Source: Pythium myriotylum | Taxonomy: Eukaryota > Oomycota > Peronosporomycetes > Pythiales > Pythiaceae | Direction: 5' to 3' | Assembly (NCBI GenBank): GCA_023091665.1 | Contig: JALJCQ010000003.1 | Location: 1 to 64,000 of the forward strand | Length of the DNA: 64,000 nucleotides | Part shown: positions 7,868-18,131 of the stretch, in pieces | Numbering within the stretch: position 1 is the stretch's first letter | How the letters are laid out: the number at the start of each line of letters is the position of its first letter | Made by a program: the position numbers and the translations under genes | Notes under the pieces: generated by a model | The model's input: the letters and a program-made list of their open reading frames with translations, nothing else | Database searches by the model: none | Told to the model about the DNA's origin: nothing

Positions 7868-9792
7868 GACGCGACCGCTCGGATCTCTTCAACGCCAGTT
7901 TGATCTTCGGCTGTCGTAGGGCTTGTGATGTGGACGCATTGCCTCGCAATCTCGCGTTCCACAATCTCACACCACGTGGCACCAAGATTCCACCAGGTCT
8001 GAAGAGACTCCTGGGTCTGAACCTCAAGTTCTGCCCGACACCTCCGCCGCAACGCTCTTCCCTCTCGCCAGTTACCATCTTCCCCAAACTCGTCCGGTCT
8101 CTTCGAATTGCAGTCCAGTTTGCTGACTCCAGCGACCGCGACTACAACTCGAAGATCTACGTTCCAAACCTTGCTTTCCAGCCAAACCACCTGCCACGCC
8201 ATCAAGAAGATTTACTGGAGTCGATCAAGTCACACGCGACCGAACTCATTGCACAGTATCCCTTCCGACACAAGTTCAACCTCGACAGCAACCAACGCAA
8301 CTTGCTACGATTGCTACGAAATGATCCGAACTTGATGGTCGTGCAGGCAGACAAGAACCTCGGCCCGACGCTCATGCTTCGATCACAGTACACTTCCATG
8401 TGTCTTGATCACCTGAGTGACGAGGAGACATACACGCCATTGTATCGTCTTCCCAACGGACCAGAGACCCAGATCCAACGGATCGCAGCCAAAGTGAACC
8501 TGATCTACATGCTACTCAACTACCAGTACCGTGAAGATCCAGTCATCCAACGACAAGTTGCTGTCATCAAGTGTAATCCAAGTTCGTGCAAGTTAGGACG
8601 CTTCTATGGCCTGATAAAGCTCCACAAGGAGGATCTCGCCATTCGCCCTATCATTGCCAGCTGCGGAACACCGACAGCCGGTCTCTCGAAGTGGATCGAT
8701 TTCCAGTTGCAAGACATGCTCCAGCGACAGCCATCGTACCTTCGAGACTCCGACACGCTGCTGACTGAACTTCGACAGATTCAGCCCAGCCCCAAGCATC
8801 GTTTGTTCACATTTGACGCCGTCTCGCTCTACACCAACATCCCCACCAACATCGGCATCGCAACAATCAAAGCCATGCTCCAAGAAGAGAAGCATCGCTT
8901 CGAGAATGTGATCGTCCAAGGTCTCGACTACATCATGAACGAGAACTTGTTCATGTTCGGAGACTGCGTGTGGAAGCAAATCAAGGGCACCGCCATGGGA
9001 ACACCATGTGCCCCCACGTACGCATCACTCTACGTAGCGTATCACGAGCGAAGCATCCTTCGAGAGTTCAGCAACTACATCGTGCTCTACAAGCGCTACA
9101 TCGACGACGTGTTTTTGATTTGGCAAGACGGAAAAGATCCCCGTGCTTTCGAACTCTTCAAGATCCGCCTCAACACGATTCCAGGACTTCGCTGGACGTA
9201 CATGGAACGCGGTCGTGAAGCACCGTTTCTTGACCTCAAAATCCGCCGATCCGACACGAGATACGAGACTCGAACTCATGAGAAAGAGCTCAATCTCTAT
9301 CTCTACATCGCGGCTCAAAGCGCACACCCTCCAGGCGTTCTGAAAGGCCTCATCATCGGCATTGTCCAGAAGTATTACCGCCAGAACACCAGGAAGGAAG
9401 ATTTCCTGTCTCAAGTCAGAGCCTTCTTCCAGCGCCTGGCAGCTCGCGGATACAACTCTAACCAGCTTAGAGACCATTTCCGCGACGCCATCGAAAGAAT
9501 CGCCAAGCTACAAGAAGAAGCACAACAGACGACGCGGCCAACCACGGAACTCGGCAAGCCCAAGCAAGTCTTCTTGTCTGTGCCTTATGACCCGAACGGC
9601 CCAACTCGGAAACAACTACGAGCTATCTATCAAGCCCACCGTATTGAAGACGAGTTCGCAGCCCACAACATCAAGATCACTGTGTGCTACCGCCGTCCAC
9701 GGAACCTCCGAGACATACTCTGTCCATCAGAGTTCAGGGCCAACATCTACGACGACCACTTCAAGAACAGCTCGGGAGATGCCATGCATTAA
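7678..9792 (+). CDS. PLE reverse transcriptase, copy D (intact RT)
   Basis: Frame open through the stop at 9790-9792, with the same RT motifs and catalytic Asp residues as copy C. Entry would again be by -1 frameshift at 7672-7678. The RT part is identical to copy B over their shared length apart from the truncation, and differs from copy C by Thr for Ala and Gly for Glu at single positions. No endonuclease domain. Confidence 0.8.
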   Translation, partial: RQSWREGCDRQQEQEAPCTKGRRRKGNFRLKQRKKRQHAKRKQKEKEQRRRQTAARRQNRAIIRRDRSDLFNASLIFGCRRACDVDALPRNLAFHNLTPRGTKIPPGLKRLLGLNLKFCPTPPPQRSSLSPVTIFPKLVRSLRIAVQFADSSDRDYNSKIYVPNLAFQPNHLPRHQEDLLESIKSHATELIAQYPFRHKFNLDSNQRNLLRLLRNDPNLMVVQADKNLGPTLMLRSQYTSMCLDHLSDEETYTPLYRLPNGPETQIQRIAAKVNLIYMLLNYQYREDPVIQRQVAVIKCNPSSCKLGRFYGLIKLHKEDLAIRPIIASCGTPTAGLSKWIDFQLQDMLQRQPSYLRDSDTLLTELRQIQPSPKHRLFTFDAVSLYTNIPTNIGIATIKAMLQEEKHRFENVIVQGLDYIMNENLFMFGDCVWKQIKGTAMGTPCAPTYASLYVAYHERSILREFSNYIVLYKRYIDDVFLIWQDGKDPRAFELFKIRLNTIPGLRWTYMERGREAPFLDLKIRRSDTRYETRTHEKELNLYLYIAAQSAHPPGVLKGLIIGIVQKYYRQNTRKEDFLSQVRAFFQRLAARGYNSNQLRDHFRDAIERIAKLQEEAQQTTRPTTELGKPKQVFLSVPYDPNGPTRKQLRAIYQAHRIEDEFAAHNIKITVCYRRPRNLRDILCPSEFRANIYDDHFKNSSGDAMH

Positions 9793-10475
9793 AGCCTGGA
9801 CCACCCCGGACACGGATGACCGTGCCCTTCCAGCGCGCGAGAACGTGTTTAGCCTTGCTGCTACCCACTCATTTGGAACCATGCCACAGAGTATGGGGTC
9901 GTGCAGTGAAGGCTCACGGAGCGGCTGGCTTGGGATGATCCCCCTCGAAAGGGTAACAGCGAACGCTTGGCATATTGCGAGCAAATTCAAGAATGGCCGC
10001 CCGGATCGTGCACTATCTGTCTACAACCCATCCCCGACCCTCAACCCCAAACCCTACCCTAAACCCTAAACCCAGACGAAAATTTCGGCCAACCCAGTCG
10101 AAAAGTTTGTCGAAGGTTCGAGAACGTTCGACCGAACATTCGAGAATATTCCCGAGAATGTTCGAGAATGTTCAACCCAGGACGTCGAATATTCTCACGT
10201 GTCTCAAGACCCCAGCAGCACAGACACGCAGACCCAGAACACTCAAGTTCCTGTCCAGCCCTAGAACCCAGAAGCGTAGGACTCTAGCGTAGGACTTTAG
10301 CGTAGGCACCCGGGGGCGAGGTCGGCGGTCTTCCTCAGTTTTCAATTTTCCACTCAGCACGAAGACGCCCACCGACGAAGACATCAAGTCGAAAGAGCCC
10401 CTGCATCTGTAATAGAGCAACTCTTTGGGTCGTAGTTTCCCTGACCAAGTCTTTGCAAGTCACTTCAAGCCTCTC

Positions 10476-10540
10476 TAAACCCTAAACCCTAAACCCTAAA
10501 CCCTAAACCCTAAACCCTAAACCCTAAACCCTAAACCCTA
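10476..10540. repeat. Interstitial telomeric tract
   Basis: Nine or so CCCTAAA repeats between copy D and the terminal fragment E. Confidence 0.9.
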
Positions 10541-10592
10541 TTGGGTCGTAGTTTCCCTGACCAAGTCTTTGCAAGTCACTTCAAGCCTCTCT
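10541..10592 (+). mobile_element. Shortest PLE 3'-end fragment (copy E)
   Basis: Only the last ~52 bp of the 395-bp unit (starting ttgggtcgtag) followed by CCCTAAA. The same 3' end with a very different 5' end is the signature of incomplete reverse transcription from the 3' end of the RNA. This is the most centromere-proximal, hence oldest, recognisable addition in the array. Confidence 0.8.
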
Positions 10593-10619
10593 AAACCCTA
10601 AACCCTAAACCCTAAACCC
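10593..10619. repeat. Innermost telomeric tract
   Basis: Three to four CCCTAAA repeats ending in a C run, marking the boundary of the telomeric array with ordinary subtelomeric DNA. Confidence 0.85.
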
Positions 10620-12533
10620 CCAGTGGCCTCCAACAGCTCTTTTGTGTCTCCGAGGACTCGGACTAAACCCTACCAGACACACCGGGGATCCACAAGGTTT
10701 TGCGCGCGGACGACCAGTTCCAAGTGCACGCCCGCCAAACTTGGCACACGCCGTCTCCCACCGATCATGCGCATTGTGATCGGCGTCGACAATCAAGATT
10801 TCCACCACGGGACCCCACAACAGCCTTCGTCATTTGTGACCGAGGCTCGCCAGACTGTGTCTCACCCCACACAAAAGTGTCTACCACACTCCATTCGCAC
10901 CCCACACGTCTCCCACTTGGTACACACACGCCCACACACACCACACGCATGCTGCCATCGTGTGCTCGTATCGGTTATCGAACAGAGCGATCGAGAGTGT
11001 TGTTTGGTCGTTGCTGTTCGACGACTTAACTGAAGACGTGTTGGACGGACGAGATACGTGTAGTATATGCTGACTTGTACGAGATTCTGGTTAAGACTTA
11101 CCCAGCTCCAACAAGACTTACCCAGCTTCAACTCGTTGCAGTTGGTGTTGGTACTGTGGATTACCATGCAGCTGGTATAGGTGTGGGTGCTGAGTGATCG
11201 GCCTGGCGTCTCTGAGTGTATTCAGCATAGTCCACACCGCATCACGTATCCATCGTAGTTTTTGCAGCGGCGCTGACTATATTTACTCGCCGGCGATCTG
11301 CACGACTACTCGTGAACGCTTTCATCTCAGTGTCGACCTGGACGAGTACCACTTTATCCGTCAGCACAATGAATTCATACGACGTCACCGTCGAGAACTC
11401 CATGTGGTGGGCTTGAGGCTGCCAATGAATGTGTTGAGGCCAACTTTGTCTTCCCAACTTCTGTGACGAGAAACGGGTCTTCGCAGGACTGCAACCGATG
11501 GCAAAGCACTTGAGTGTGGACGTTGATCGGCCCTGGAAGGTGAGGTGCACAAAAAAAAGCGTGCCGATGTATGTCCCCGACTAACAGTAAATTCAACAAT
11601 ACACTTGCTGTTTAACTCGCGATCCACGAGTCAACCAGACCGAGATCTGTAAGTGGCTACAAAAAATCCGCCTTTCTCTTCTTGCTAGAGATATACGCAC
11701 CGCGATGTTCTCGGTTATCTTGTGAGCTCATCCATATGCATTAGGTGGGCATCCAATGCGTGCATGCGGAGACATCGGCATCACCGTGAGGCGAATTCTG
11801 CAGTTGGGTCCTCAATCTTAGCCAGAGCTTCGCAAGTTTTCATTATTCTTGTGACGTTGACCATAAGTGAAGGTGATTTGCGCGAGGTGTGTCAAATGTT
11901 AGGAATTGTTTATATGGGAAAATTCCTAGGCTCTTCTGGGGACAAAATCGTCGTTTTCATGGCCCCAAAATGGGAAAAACGGTTGAGTAGACTGAGAGAC
12001 CAGCTTTATGATGGCTTTATATGCTTTGATTGCGAGTCTAAAGGGATGCGAAATTTTTTTTTCGGCCACCCCCACAAATTTAGTAGAATTCCACAATAGA
12101 CATGCTCTTTATCAAATTTTGAGAATGTCGGCCCATCTCATTTCCCGGAAAGGGCAACATGGATACACTTCAACACTCGCGCCAACCATGGTGATCGCCT
12201 CAAGCCCCTCGGCGCGCGCGACACACCCACAGGGTGCCACGCCACGCTTTTAGTCGTTTACATTTAACTAGCATGGAGCCGTGCATGAACAGCGCTGTCG
12301 TCGTCAGCGTCAACAACGAAACTGGTGTCAAAGCGGAGTTCGTGACCATCAAGCCCATCATCCATGTTGGCTGGGCTCATCATCGCGCTGACGCGCCTTT
12401 AGAAGTCCAATCTGTCATATTCCTCAACGTAGCCATTCATTACTCGGCTGTGCTCGCTCACGATAAACATACAACGACGAAGAACCGAAGCTCTTCGAAA
12501 GTACAGTTAGGGTCTCACCGACACGAGTCTCAT
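10620..12533. other. Gene-free subtelomeric spacer
   Basis: No open frame here has an ATG start, family motif or codon pattern I can support. An isolated CTAAACCCTA near 10664 is the last hint of telomeric sequence. No RNA gene or transposon recognised. Confidence 0.6.
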
Positions 12534-13502
12534 TCAAAGACAGCTCACGGTCACGAAGACCGACGTCCCGAGACCAAAGACGCATGCAGCGATGGGCATG
12601 TCAACGATCCGCCGAGTCGCCGTTGACTGTAGCCCCTGTAGCATGGCGAGGCACAAACGACAGAAGATCAGCCACACCAGCAGCAGCACTTGATCCAGGT
12701 CGTCGTCCAGTGCACGGTAGCCAGTCTTCTGACCGGACGCTGCCTTCCATCGCAATGGCTCGACGCTGACGTGGGCAGTCTCTGTGGTGGCGGGAGCGAG
12801 CCCTTTGGAGGCGGCCCAACGTAGACCGTCGGCGTATCCGAGCTCAAAGGCCCAGCGCATGTCTTGCTGGGACGGCGGGAACATGGTCCACCACACAGGG
12901 AAGTAGAGAGAGGGCTTGATATCGGCACGGGAGAAGAAAGACGGGTTGACGCGAATCGTAGTGATGCCTTGCGGGTCGTCCTCGAAGAGAGGCTGGTTAT
13001 CGAAGACGCCGCCGTCCATGACGAGTTCGCCATCGAGACGGAACGGGAACCCGACGATCGGCGGTGCACAACACGAAGCCAACAGGGTTTGCATGAGGTG
13101 GTCGGCGTTGCGGAAGCCGCTCGACTTCCGCCGTGGCTTCAGCGCCGACAGCGAAGAGTACACGATCGTGGCCTTGCCAGGCTGGTCGTTGAGAATTTGA
13201 TAGCGGTGCAAGTTCCCGTGTCTCGTGAAGCCGTCGGCGAGGTATTGCCTCACGCTGAACGGGCCTTGCAGCGAGCCGTACGCGGCGGGCACGTACTCGT
13301 TGGCGACTGTCTCGAGCATCTCGTCGAAGTCGTTGCCCAGCGCGAGTCCGACGGACGCGAGCGCCCCCGCTGACGTCCCTATGAAGCGAGCGTGCTGCGG
13401 GATCTCGCACTGCTGCAGCGCCTTGGCCACGCCGAACTCGTACACCATCATCCACCCGGCCCCAGAGAAAGAGAAGCTGAACTTGTAGCCGCTTGCTGCC
13501 AT
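12534..13502 (-). CDS. Patatin-like phospholipase 1 (322 aa)
   Basis: Lipid acyl hydrolase of the patatin/PNPLA family. Glycine-rich oxyanion region SGAGW at 13-17, nucleophile motif G-T-S-A-G with Ser44, and D-G-G with Asp163 complete the Ser-Asp dyad. The C-terminal third ends in hydrophobic stretches (LVWLIFCRL and the last 20 residues), suggesting membrane association. The same length as the copy at 34723 (322 aa) and clearly paralogous to it and to the longer gene at 18132. Starts at an ATG; no intron needed. Substrate is not predictable from sequence. Nearest gene to the telomeric array; transcribed toward the telomere. Confidence 0.9.
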   Translation of the reverse strand: MAASGYKFSFSFSGAGWMMVYEFGVAKALQQCEIPQHARFIGTSAGALASVGLALGNDFDEMLETVANEYVPAAYGSLQGPFSVRQYLADGFTRHGNLHRYQILNDQPGKATIVYSSLSALKPRRKSSGFRNADHLMQTLLASCCAPPIVGFPFRLDGELVMDGGVFDNQPLFEDDPQGITTIRVNPSFFSRADIKPSLYFPVWWTMFPPSQQDMRWAFELGYADGLRWAASKGLAPATTETAHVSVEPLRWKAASGQKTGYRALDDDLDQVLLLVWLIFCRLCLAMLQGLQSTATRRIVDMPIAACVFGLGTSVFVTVSCL

Positions 13503-14710
13503 TCACGAGTGTGGCTTGCTGGAGAGACGGAAGATGCGGATATGATCGCAAGGATCGCGAGCCTCGAGCTGCGGGATCACTTGGGACTCGGCTGAAGAAG
13601 AGACAGCGGCAGCGTTCGGTGGGCCCTGCTCTCCATCAGTTCAGGATCGCTTTCGCCGCCTGGGTCCGTGAGACCGCCCCAGATAGATTCGACGTCGGTC
13701 GATGGCTGAGTGAGTGGAGCCATATACTCGAGAGGCGACCGCTGATTGCGAGGCGCGTGCTGCGGTGATCGCGCGGGTCCCCCCAGGGGGACGGCCTCCT
13801 CCTCCGAGATCAAGCATTTTGCCCCAATGACATCTGAGACTCATCAATGTCCCCATCCCACGAGCCCGACTCGCTCGGTGGGGGGCTCCATTAGCTGCCT
13901 CAACCCAGAGAAGACCGCCCCATCCGAAAGGCGCTCTCTCTGGGTCAAGCGTTCCCCGAGAAAGCCCTGCCGAGCGTGTGTATAATCCACTCGCCAATGC
14001 CTTCTCGGTGGGTTACAGCAGACCTTCTGAAGAGCTCCTGTCATCCAAGTTTGCCCTGCCAGCCGGTGGCTCGCATGTTACGTTGCAGTCGTTGAGACTG
14101 GCCGCAGAGGCGCCGCGCAGTGACCGCGAGTCCATCTGGAGCTGTGGCTCTCCGCTGCTTCTACTCTTCTTCTTCTTCTACTACTACTACCTCTACTACT
14201 ACCGTACTACTACTACTACTACCTCGGCCTCGACCTCTACTACTGCCTACATACCAAGACCTCCCTCGCCACGACCCTCACGCCACCGCCTCTTCCTCCT
14301 CGGAACCCCCCACAGCGCCGGCGTCTTGCTCTCTTTCTCCACTTCGCACTCCGAGCCGACGACGCAGTATCCAGTTTCGGCCCATTGCCAGTTCGTCGGG
14401 ATCCGTTCAGTTCCAAGGGACCATGTGGTGCGCATTTTCCTCCAATCCAATCTTTCTGAGATCCCGTTTCTGCCAATCCGCACCCTCCAAACTCCCCCCC
14501 CGTCTTTCTTTTCCTGGACAGCTCCTCGAGAGCTCCTATCCCATGCGACGCCATGGGACCGCCGCGCTATTGACGCTTTCGCCGCGAGCCGCGCGCGCCC
14601 AGAGGCCCCACCTCGCCGTCCTTTCCCTCGCGCGTCACTCGCCGCCGTTCCGGTCTCGTCGCGAGCTCTCCAGCACTCGTAATCCTTCCGCAAAGTCGCG
14701 CGCTCTCGCC
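13503..14710. other. Divergent intergenic region with CTT/CTA microsatellite
   Basis: Lies between two divergently transcribed genes. Contains a (CTT)n/(CTA)n microsatellite at about 14158-14222. The sphingomyelinase frame runs open from 14120 through the microsatellite, but that part is low complexity and has no motif, so I treat it as 5' UTR or promoter. Confidence 0.6.
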
Positions 14711-16981
14711 ATGCTCAGCAAGTGGCGACTGCGCCGCGCGGCGTCCGTGGTCGCCAAGCCCGAGCCGCCCGTCGCCGCCAAGGCCGTGTCGCCGCCGCCG
14801 CCGCTTCCGCAGAAAGAGAAAGACGCGCGCGCGTCGCCCCAGCTGGACCTCTGGGCCACCGACGACATCGACATTGGCATCACCAACATCATCGCGCCGA
14901 GCGCTCCGACCGACCACGCCGTGCTCTACGAGATCTCGGCGCGCTTCCCGCAGGCTGGCCGCCTCTGGCGCGTGCACCGCAGCTTCGCCGACTTCCTCGC
15001 GCTCCACGCGGCCACCGAGTCGCAGTTCTCGGCCACGCTCTTCGAGCGCAACGTCGTGCTCCCGCGCCCGGCGCGCGTGTCCTGGGGCGACTTCCGCGGC
15101 TCCAACGCGAACGGCGAGGACCCGGCGGCGCAGCAGATGCTGCTCAAGCTCAACGCGTACCTGCGCAAGCTGCTGGAGATCCACGAGGTCATCGACTTTG
15201 CGCACTTTCGCGAGTTCATCACGCCGCGGCCGACGTCGCCGGGCGACTCGGAGGTTCGCGCCAAGATGCTGCCGACGCTGTCGATCCATCCAGTCTCGCG
15301 CGTGGTCTCGGAGATCCACACGATGAAGGAACTGGCGTCTCCGACCGCCCACTCGATCCCAGACGCCGTCGCAGCGGCTCCGGTTGATCCGCTTTGCGCC
15401 GAGCCCATCCACTTTGGCTCGGGCATCCAACTGCGTGCACTCGGAGGACTCCGCATCGGCCTCACCAAGAGAAGCGGCCTCTCCGGCTCACAAAAGGCTG
15501 TCGCGGTCGCCGCGGGCGTCGCTGGCATCGCGTTCACCGGCCCGATCTCCGCCGCGCTCGCCCTCGGTGCGATCGGCAGCGGCGTCGGCAAGTACCAGCT
15601 GAACAAGAGCTTCTACCTCACGGTCAACAAGGCCAACAACGCCGCCAAGTCGGGCTTCATGAACACAGTGGTGAGGGACAAGAACGACAATGGCTGCTTC
15701 GTCGTCGAGAACGCCGAGCTCGTCTCAGGTCCGCGGAGACAGCTCAAGTTTGGCGATCTGCTCCACTTGTACTGCCGCAATGTTCGCAAGAGCGTGCGCA
15801 TCGGCCAGCCGCCTGACTCGAAGCACGGCCACCTCATGGTGACCAACGCCGAAAGCAAGAGCGCGACGCTGCGGCTTGTGTCGCCCTATGGCTACCGTGG
15901 CAACGTTGTCTGTGGCAGCCAAGTGTACATTCAAGTACTCAACGGCCAGTGGGCCGGCCAGTACATTAGCCTCCAAGGCGACTACCTCGCAACCGGCAAC
16001 TCACCAACCGTGTTCAAGATCTGTCAGCAGGACCACACTTGTCTAGCAAGCGAAGAGACCATGGCGATCACGCGTCCAATCACGCCGCGCGTGCCGTTCC
16101 AGCTGCGCGTGATGGTCTACAACGTGTGGCTCTTCCCGAGCATCCTCACGACAGTGAACGACAAGCTCTGCCCGGGCGCCATGCAACGTGCCAAGGCCAT
16201 TCCCAAGTGCATTGCGCCGCTGAATGTTGATGTCGTTGTTTTCTGTGAGGCGTTTTGCTCAAGCGCTCGCGAGGTGCTGATCAAGGGCATGAAGGAGCAA
16301 GGCTTTTTGTATGAGACCAAGGTCGTCGGGGAAGGCGCGTCAGTTTCTAACAAGAAGGCTATCGATGGCGGCTGCTTTGCGATGAGCAAGTACCCGATGG
16401 AGCACTTCGAGGAGCTCACGTTCGGCGCATCGGCCGTCGGCGACGACCGCATGGCCGACAAGGGTGTTATTTATTTCCAGGCGCGTGTGCCGCAGGGCGA
16501 GACTGTCCACATCTTCGGCACGCACTTGCAGGCCTGGGAGACCAAGGTTGCCGTGGCTGCGCGCTTGGCTCAGCTCAAGTCTCTCCGTGAGTTTATCGAC
16601 TCGAAGAAGATCTCACCGCTGGATCCAGTGCTGGTGGCGGGTGATCTCAATGTTGACTGTGGTACGGAGGGCAACACAAGTGAGTACGAGTCAATGCTGC
16701 AGCAGCTCAACGCGGTGGATCCCGTACTCAAAGAGAACTCGTCAAAGTTTAGCTTTGATCCGCTCACCAACAAGCTCGCGGTCGGCGGACTCAGCTCGGG
16801 TGGTCGCACCGAACGACTGGATTACGTGCTGGCAGCCAGGAACCATCGCTTGCCGACGCAGTGCTCTGCCGAAATCGTACCGTTGAAGGCGACAACAGAG
16901 TGGACGCGACCAAACGGCGACGAGAAGGAGCTGATGGATCTCTCGGACCATTATCCGGTCGTGTGCGACCTGCAATTCTGA
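14711..16981 (+). CDS. PX-domain, membrane-anchored neutral sphingomyelinase-like phosphodiesterase (756 aa)
   Basis: Start chosen at the ATG of MLSKWRLRR. A PX phosphoinositide-binding domain spans about 52-175. A Gly/Ala-rich hydrophobic segment at about 264-293 could be a membrane hairpin. Residues 295-455 form a beta-rich linker. An endonuclease/exonuclease/phosphatase-type domain runs from about 462 to the end: MVYNVWLFP, VVFCEAF with metal-binding Glu about 509, GTHLQAW, GDLNVDC and the terminal DLSDHYP with catalytic His. This is the fold of Mg-dependent neutral sphingomyelinases, which split sphingomyelin or ceramide-phosphoryl lipids to ceramide. PX would direct it to endosomal or plasma membrane. 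The actual substrate in oomycetes is inferred. Partner in theme with the ketosphinganine reductase at 22058. Confidence 0.85.
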   Translation: MLSKWRLRRAASVVAKPEPPVAAKAVSPPPPLPQKEKDARASPQLDLWATDDIDIGITNIIAPSAPTDHAVLYEISARFPQAGRLWRVHRSFADFLALHAATESQFSATLFERNVVLPRPARVSWGDFRGSNANGEDPAAQQMLLKLNAYLRKLLEIHEVIDFAHFREFITPRPTSPGDSEVRAKMLPTLSIHPVSRVVSEIHTMKELASPTAHSIPDAVAAAPVDPLCAEPIHFGSGIQLRALGGLRIGLTKRSGLSGSQKAVAVAAGVAGIAFTGPISAALALGAIGSGVGKYQLNKSFYLTVNKANNAAKSGFMNTVVRDKNDNGCFVVENAELVSGPRRQLKFGDLLHLYCRNVRKSVRIGQPPDSKHGHLMVTNAESKSATLRLVSPYGYRGNVVCGSQVYIQVLNGQWAGQYISLQGDYLATGNSPTVFKICQQDHTCLASEETMAITRPITPRVPFQLRVMVYNVWLFPSILTTVNDKLCPGAMQRAKAIPKCIAPLNVDVVVFCEAFCSSAREVLIKGMKEQGFLYETKVVGEGASVSNKKAIDGGCFAMSKYPMEHFEELTFGASAVGDDRMADKGVIYFQARVPQGETVHIFGTHLQAWETKVAVAARLAQLKSLREFIDSKKISPLDPVLVAGDLNVDCGTEGNTSEYESMLQQLNAVDPVLKENSSKFSFDPLTNKLAVGGLSSGGRTERLDYVLAARNHRLPTQCSAEIVPLKATTEWTRPNGDEKELMDLSDHYPVVCDLQF

Positions 16982-18131
16982 TAGTAGTAGGGCAAGAAAG
17001 TGTCTAGGGTGTGTACAGAGTAGCCATACTCAACCCAATAATTATAAACCACCACCAAGTGAACTTGCATATTGTGTGCAGGATGCTGCTTGTTGATGAC
17101 ATCCAGATAGCGTGGTGTGGTGTTCTAGAACGGCAACAAGCGCTTCCAACAACACATCAATGAATGCAAGTCACGTTAACCCCGACAAGCGATGGAACAA
17201 GGATCTTTGCAGACTTTGATCTTCGTGAGAAAAAAAAAGCCACAAGGTCCAGCCGCCCGAACACTTCTGCAGAAGATCTTCGATTCGTTCTTTGCGCTCC
17301 CACCGCGTGCTCATCACACGCAAATTTTCACACGACTGATGGATTGAGACTTTCCAGCCCACGTTTCCGTTTCTCCGCTCAGAAAAAGACTGACTCAATG
17401 CAATAATGACGAGAATGCGGCTGAAGGACGATGACGCAACAGCCACTAGATAGAATTTCCCGAAGTACGCCCTATATCTCCGAGGAGACGAGGAGATATC
17501 ACGAGAGATCCCTCTGCCTTCGATCTTTCATGTGTGTACAGCTAGGAGAGAGATATCCTAGGCATTTTGGGTAGACGAAAACTCTAGTACTTGATACCCA
17601 GCAATAAATGCTAAGGTTCGATTTATATGTGTTACCCAGCCCTTGAAGGACGTGAAGTCTGCACAGCCACGAAACTCGTGGTCAGCAAGTCCTCGCCGTC
17701 TTGCCCCTATCCCCTGCATGTGAATTCCAACCATGAAGCAATCGTGATTTCGCTATCGTTTAAATGGAGAACCCCCAGTCACCACCAGTGGGTTCCCGTT
17801 GGGTACGCACAACGCAAAAGACCCCGGCGTCTGATTCATTATTTAGATCTCTTCAATCCAGCACGATAGGATTCAATATCTCCCTAACCTCTGAAAATGG
17901 TTATGGCTCCATGAACACGCCACCTCAAGACAAGCGATTGAATGAGAAGGCGACTCTAGAATTTAATTCACGAGGCCCGGATATCTTTTCTGTGATGCTG
18001 CCACGTCAGACCTGGCTAACGTCCCTAACCTCGGTTCCTTAAAGATCCACTACGACTCTCTGAGGTCTTTGTTGGTGGTCGTTGCCAAAGTAGCATATTC
18101 CATTCGACTACCCGAAGCCCAGCTTGCCACC
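16982..18131. other. Intergenic region, nothing recognised
   Basis: Short open frames only (for example 17164-17406), without family features. No RNA gene or repeat identified. Confidence 0.55.

Larger units (their letters stand above)
7323..10475 (+). mobile_element. Penelope-like element copy D, truncated within ORF1
   Basis: Collinear with copy C at an offset of 3211 bp, starting at the position equivalent to 4112 in ORF1. It keeps the frameshift heptamer (7672-7678), both pseudoknot stems (through 7729), the complete RT, 3' UTR, internal telomeric tract (about 10046-10074) and terminal unit. At the three positions where copy C differs from copy B, D agrees with B, so B and D are closest relatives. 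GAA/TTC blocks are at 10112-10173 and the Inr/FPR-like sequence at 10333-10348. Confidence 0.88.
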
